Shown piece after piece: positions 58,892 to 64,000 of a stretch of DNA of 64,000 bases. Source of the stretch: Kappaphycus alvarezii (lineage: Eukaryota; Rhodophyta; Florideophyceae; Gigartinales; Solieriaceae); assembly GCA_002205965.3 (NCBI GenBank), contig NADL03000512.1, positions 682,001 to 746,000 on the forward strand, in the 5' to 3' direction. Under the pieces are notes generated by a model, which was not told where the DNA came from, did no database searches, and saw only the letters and a program-made list of their open reading frames with translations. Both the position numbers and the translations under genes were made by a program. How positions within the stretch are numbered: position 1 is the first letter of the stretch; every line of letters starts with the position of its first letter.

Positions 58892-59784
58892 GTGTGCAAA
58901 GGGGAGGTTATCGGGATGGATGACGAGCGAGGGTGTAGAAAACGGAGGATGGTTTGGAGCGAGGGGAAGCGCGGGTTGTGCAGTGGGGCTGGAGGGAAGT
59001 GGTTGGACGCGGGTGGAGGGGTTCTCGAATCCGGGGGCGAGGGCTTGGGGGATATTGTCAAGATGCAATTGTTGAATAAGCATGGGACGGGAAGGGTAAG
59101 GAGATTTGGATGGAGTATCATGAGGACATAAGAGTGCGGTGGGGGATGTGTTGACGGCGGAGGAGTATGGGATTTTGAGACAGAGGATGGGGAGATGTCG
59201 GCATTTTGTGGTGCCGGTTATGAGGTGAGTGATTTTTTTTGGGGGTGGGGTGAGTTGGGGAGTTGGAGGTGGTGGGAATTGTGACTGACTGAGTTTGGTG
59301 AGTGTTTTCTTGGTGGGGTGTTTTGGTGGGTGTAGGGAAGGAGGGTACTTGTGTTGATGGTGGAGTTTCAGGTAAGTACTGTTTCATGACATATTTGGAG
59401 GATTATCGACGGGATGTGGGTAAGGCTCAACCGTACTTGACGATGAGTATGTATGAGGAGGTTTTGGAGACGAAAGGGGTTGTGTTGGTAAGGGGAGAGG
59501 TAACGAATCATCTGAAAAGGGAGGAAGCAAAAGTGTAAGTTGAGACTGAAACTTGGGTGTTGTCAAGGTATGACTGTGGGTGAGGGGTGTGGAATGCTGA
59601 CTTGTTGGACGTCGTAAAAATTTTGGGTGTGTGGTTTGTTTGGAGTGAATGAGGGCAGATTGTGGGAGTTGGTGAGGCGGTTTTACTTGGGGAAAGGAGG
59701 CTGTATGACATGGTTGTGGCTTTTAATGAGAACGGAGATGGTTTTAATTTTGAGGAGGTTGTGAAGGAAGCGAGGAAAGTGTAA
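58892..59784 (+). CDS. ATPAF1: ATP11/ATPAF1, F1-ATPase assembly factor (two introns, frame breaks)
   Basis: ATP11 binds unassembled F1 beta subunit in the mitochondrial matrix. Order of homology: GLGDIVKMQLLNKHG (59,040-59,085), EIWMEYHED, VLTAEEYGILRQRMGRCRHF then VVPVMR (to 59,224), REGGYL after intron 1, VEFQ, GKYCFMTYLEDYRRDVGKAQ then PYLTMSMYEEVL, VVLVRGEVTN, and after intron 2 KVLWELVRRFYLG, LYDMVVAFNENGDGFNFEEV to the TAA at 59,782. Introns: 59,225-59,335 (GTGAGT...TAG) and 59,535-59,658 (GTAAGT...CAG). Splicing restores REGGY and KVLWELV, which supports both. Single-base frame changes remain near 59,128, 59,350-59,375 and 59,690. The start is uncertain; the ATG at 58,892 is in frame with the first block, and the presequence is not clear. 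Confidence 0.78.
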
Positions 59785-61746
59785 CGGACAGGGAGACAAA
59801 GTGGGCAACGACCGTTGGCGTGGATGGGATGACGGGAATGGGGAGGTGCAGTAGAGTGGAAGAGGGTGGACCGTCTTTTCTCCGATGGCGGCGTGGGCTT
59901 CTTCAGTATAATTTGGAATGGAAGAGTGTCGGAACCTTAGAATTTGCAAATGGCGCAGGCGGTAAAACCTTTGGGAATGTAAAATGGAAGGTCCTGCACG
60001 GACGGAAAAGTGCAAATTGTGAAAACAGTACAGTACCTTTCTCACTGCGCATGGAAGGAGTTGCGCTCTGGAGCATTGCTGGTGCAGGTGGCCCTGAAAC
60101 CCATGACACGTGTCCTGAAAAAGCTGATGTTGCAGCAAGCCGTTTAACGAACGGGATCAACAAGTTATACCGTACTGTACTGTACTGTGCTGTACAGTAC
60201 AGTATAGTGAGGTCGAGATAAACCGGGATATGGGTTTATGCTGGGGGGGGGAATCTTTTTGGTTTCTTCGACAGCACGTTACAGTAACGCACTACAGTAC
60301 AGTACAGTACAGTACTGTAGAAACCATTTAATATAAACTTTCACTGTACAGTACTGCAACCGTACGGTAGGAACCAAGACTAAAGTAGAACGTATTACAT
60401 TACAGGTACAGTTTTTACTTTTAATACAGTACAATATCATTGTTGCACAACCAGAGGGCTTGTTCGTTCAACTGTAAACAATGGTCTACTTTACAGCACA
60501 GTACTGGCGGTGCGAACATAGCCACTGATGTGCGTCAACAACGATGCCACTGCCCGCTACTCTGGTACATCATTATTAACCGTAGAGCGTAGTGAATCGT
60601 GAAGCGTGGTTCTGAATGGTACAATTCAGTACCATAGTGGATGCTGGGCAGTCTGCGCAGCACAACATGGTGTGGCTTTTCACGCATTTCCATCAAGTCA
60701 TGCAAACGAGACAAAATACGTTCAACCGAAAACGAGTTGGAAACACTACATTCGCACCTGTATCGTTGAATGGCTCTTTGCCCATTTACGTAGCAACTTA
60801 GGTTGAAAAAAACAACATCTGGACCTACTAGAATTGTAGATCTTTACTCTAGAATGGTCCAATTTGGCAGTATTCAATGCGGGATTCATCAATTTATTTA
60901 TTGCAAAACGTTGGGAATTACGCAAGCGTGTGGAGGGTCAAGACATATTGGCCAAAGGTTAAGTATGTGCAGTAAAGTACGTGCGATAAGGACATATTGC
61001 AGGATGTATTGTAATGCTGTACAGTGAACTGTACTGTACTGTACAGTACGGTGCAATACTGTACGATATCGTCAGGAAGAGTTTGTTCAAGGTAACATTC
61101 ACTAACTGGTGGTTCCGTTTTGCATGGGTATGCCTGTTATCAAAAACTTTTGATGTACAGTATGTACATTGCACGAATGAGCTTCCACGTCATGATGCCG
61201 ACGAAACTTTTCCGTGTCAATGGATTGTAATGAAAAAGAATATAATTTCATTGTTTGTTTGTGTAAATAATGATTTAAAGACAGATATCTAAAATGTTAC
61301 TAACACATATGCCTTATTTATGCTCGATATGTGCGGAACGGTGCTCCACGGACTATTCTCTGTTTAAAACCAAAATTGTTTTTCCTTTCGAAAGTTGCAA
61401 GTACTCTGAAGGGTAGAGTATTTGCCAATGGCGGCGGATGGCATGTTGCTTGTTGTATATGGAGCTGAGTGCCATTGCGCACAAACAATTTCGCACACAC
61501 AATTCAACGAGCAACGAGTGCTGCGTAGCCACTGCTGATATTTGTTGACAAGCCTGCATTCTCATCCTCACACCAAATCAGGTGTACCGGCGTAAAATCC
61601 GCCTCAACCAAATCTACAAATGTTGTCTCCTCCAATCGTTTTGCAGTACTGCAAAACACTCCTAATGCAAATTCCGTGCGTTAAGGAAAACCCTTAATTT
61701 TTTAATGAAAATACTACAACTCCCACAATTGCAATAACCACACCGC
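59785..61746. other. Intergenic region with many palindromes
   Basis: Clusters at about 60,168-60,207 (GTACTGTACTGTACTGTGCTG...), 60,290-60,320 (TACAGTACAGTACAGTACTG), 60,350-60,430, 61,015-61,065 and 61,153-61,166. Frames are short and motif-free. This is the densest palindrome region of the window. Confidence 0.65.
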
Positions 61747-61786
61747 TTGCGTCAAAGGCCAGCCAGCGCACCACATCCTGGTCCAC

Positions 61787-63001
61787 ATGTGTCAATGTCC
61801 TTTTTCTTTCCCTTACTCCGCCGCTCCTCACTTTCTACCATGCCAATACATCCACTCACTCTGCTATATATATCCTCTTTCCGACACCCTCACCTCTTCA
61901 CCAGCCCCGTCAAACGTTCTTTCCTCCCGCTCCCTCTCCTTCCTCTCCTCGCATTCGTCGACATGGGCCGCGCCCCAGCGTTCTCTCGCCACCACCTTCC
62001 TCGCACCATCCCTCCGTCGCCCAGCAGTCGCTCCACTCAAGCCCCCCATCCCTCCTTCACACCAACAGCCGTGCTCGATACCCCCGCCAGTAACACATAT
62101 CTCCAGCGTCATGCAGAGGTCATGCTCCGTGACTTTCTAACTCGTCGTGCAGTCAAACACCGTCATGTACTACATGGAAGAACTACGCGACAGTCCTTCA
62201 AGGGATTTCTTAAACAATTTTGAAGACTTTGCACACAGGGTCAAGCACAACAAGTTTGCCGACGGCGACGCTTCTTACAAAAATTGACTACCGCTCCAAA
62301 CCAACATTGTACTATACGTGTGGGACATGCTCGCGTTTCCAGAGAGTATAAATTTACTATCGAGCCAAGTCGCATCGCGAAGAGAATTCGCGACTCGAGA
62401 ATACAGCTGGCCTTGAGTGGGCCAATGACCTCAAGTGTATCGCTGCTGAAAACTTGGAAATTCAGAGACTCGGCTTTGAAAAAATGTTGTGCAAGACTGA
62501 TGCCGAGCTAGATTCGAAACGTAACTTGATATTCGACTCGGATCCCCTGGCTTCAGACCAAACTCCCTTGAGGTATAAAATATATGGCTCTGAAAACTCT
62601 AACTACCAACATGCCGTCGCTAGACTTCTCCCGTACACACGGGATAAGGGTTCTAACCATGAGTACATGTATTTGCTGCAGTTTGTCAGCTCTTGGGGTG
62701 TCATGAAGGATGGCGACGCCTTTGTCAACGCATTGATGGCACGTCCGTTGGAGAATCGAACCAACCCGCATTTTGTCATCCATCCTCGCAGTGTTGCGTC
62801 TCAAATTCTCGAACTGAGAGCGATTATCGCTCAAGAGTGGATTGCCGTCATGGAGTACTTCCAGAGGAGCAGAGGTTGGAAACCATGGACATGTTAGAGA
62901 GGTCCATGAGAGTCGCCGAGCCTCCTGGGAGGATGTCAAGAAGCCGGGAAAAAGGAGAAGGGGGCATGCCTGTTGACAAGGAGGGTGAGGAGTGTGTGTA
63001 A
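61787..63001 (+). CDS. Unrecognised conserved-looking protein (frame breaks)
   Basis: Protein-like sequence continues through about four frames: YLQRHAEVMLRDFLTRRAVK (62,098-62,157), VMYYMEELRDSPSRDFLNNF then FAHRVKHNKFADGDASY (62,163-62,279), EYKFTIEPSRIAKRI (62,343-62,388), LEIQRLGFEKMLCKTDAELD and onward to FVSSWGVMKDGDAFVNALMA and ELRAIIAQEWIAVMEYFQ (62,450-62,860), then a charged C-terminus MLERSMRVAEPPGRMSRSRE to the stop at 62,999. The upstream part (61,787-62,090) is Ser/Pro-rich and could be an organelle-targeting stretch. The composition suggests a soluble, alpha-helical protein of 300-400 residues. No family is named. The start is uncertain. Confidence 0.5.
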
Positions 63002-64000
63002 CGAATCTTGTTGGGCTTTCTACTGTTTGTTGTACTATTTTTTTGTACGTTATGGGCTTGGGGAGTGGTTTCTGGGTGAGCTTCCTGCCAAGGGCTCTGG
63101 CGTAACTTCGACGTCAAGGGGTGAGGGTATGTGTTTGTATTCTACAGATATGGGAAGTAACAATTCTTTTGTTGAGGGTGTTGAGCATTGTCTCAGCGGT
63201 CTCCTGTACCACCACAATAATAAAGAACACTGGCGTTGGCAATGCCGTCTATATACCCCACGGAAGTTGACTCCGCCCGAACAGGTGCCTGCCGGTTGCC
63301 AAGAGTTGGATGAAGGGAAGACTCAAAACGGACAGACAGTATTGCAATTCAGCGCCCTCGCTGCTGCGACGGCTACTCTCTCTCCCCCGGCAAAGGTGTT
63401 GGCGGTACTTGACGTGATATCTACAGATGGTTCCAGCATAATGAGCAATCCAAACCGTCAAGTGAAAAGACTGCAAACGACTGCAAACCATTGACAGGGG
63501 AGAGCAAGTTAAGGCTAGTATTGAACAAAACTCCTAATTTCAAACGCTGCCAGCTGGATCGAGGTTTTCCCTCGGTGAGATGTAGAACACACTGCTTTCG
63601 ATAGCATGTAGAAGACTGCACAACGCTGCTGTTGAGCCTCAAAAATGAAAGAACCTCAACACTTGAGGTCCTTTCATTCTTACGTGCAGTACAGTATTGG
63701 AGTACAATCGCGGCTAACGTGATTCCTTTCGCAAGACTACCCTGTAGAGAAACATGTTTTGCAATACTTTAACGGAATTGCGAGATCCGTTAACTGCAAT
63801 AACCCAATAGACTCAAATGTTAATCACTCGCATGATCGATCACAATCACTTACGACTTACCCGCTTTGATATGGTTCAACTGTATTGCCGATTGGTCAGG
63901 AGGGGCAGCGATTTGAGTTTTGATCTCAAGCGGTACTCCCGGCACAGTTTGGTGCTACATATGTAACGAGTAAATGTACTGTACATCTCTCTGCCTTTGC
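63002..64000. other. Downstream region, no recognised gene
   Basis: An open plus-strand frame at 62,973-63,494 overlaps the previous gene's 3' end and shows no motif. Palindromes recur at about 63,685-63,695 and 63,975-63,984. An imperfect inverted repeat TGAAAGAACCTCAACACTTGAGG lies around 63,647-63,675. Confidence 0.4.

Overview
The window looks like nuclear DNA of a red alga, most likely a florideophyte such as Chondrus. The best evidence is an inserted patch of mitochondrial DNA at 4.3-5.4 kb. It carries cox1, cob and sdhB fragments in which TGA stands at conserved tryptophans, and mitochondrially encoded sdhB together with UGA=Trp is a red-algal combination. The host genes are compact, mostly intronless and homologous to standard eukaryotic genes. 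Intergenic DNA is full of palindromes built on TACAGTAC/GTACTGTAC.

Layout. 1-5.9 kb: a long anomalous reading frame of unknown origin, an LTR-like promoter fragment, and the mitochondrial mosaic. 8-17 kb: host genes for pyruvate kinase (+), a CBP3/UQCC1-type bc1 assembly chaperone (-), glucose-6-phosphate isomerase (-) and an ELO fatty-acid elongase (-). 19.4-23 kb: a decayed Ty1/copia-order retrotransposon. 23.6-25 kb: a repeat-linked unknown reading frame and a dead protein kinase. 25-49 kb: a transposon graveyard with Harbinger/Plant_tran-like, pogo/Tigger-like, Harbinger DDE_4-like, complete LTR-bounded copia (34,478-38,969, with 5-bp target duplication), PiggyBac-like TIR, and Tc1/mariner TIR elements. 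49.7-53.5 kb: a full-length ABCB (P-glycoprotein-type) transporter (-). 55.6-56.5 kb: a retroelement tail with a 416-bp TIR element inserted in it. 57-59.8 kb: three genes for mitochondrial gene expression or assembly, namely YebC/TACO1 (+), mitochondrial ribosomal protein uL30m (-, one intron) and ATP11/ATPAF1 (+, two introns). 61.7-63 kb: an unrecognised gene (+).

How the genes relate. Pyruvate kinase and GPI are central carbon enzymes. UQCC1, TACO1, uL30m and ATP11 all serve mitochondrial respiratory-complex synthesis. They are not in operons.

A caution that affects the whole annotation: almost every conserved host gene except uL30m shows single-base frame breaks while protein homology continues directly in the next frame. 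One sits in a run of G in the TACO1 gene. This fits residual sequencing indels better than independent death of each housekeeping gene. I therefore report these as genes with frame breaks. The transposon genes carry many more stops and are treated as pseudogenes.

No CRISPR array, rRNA operon or complete tRNA gene was seen. No wholly new biological system was identified. The most interesting items are the mitochondrial mosaic with its captured hairpin, the MITE with a paralogous empty site, and the TACAGTAC palindrome landscape.
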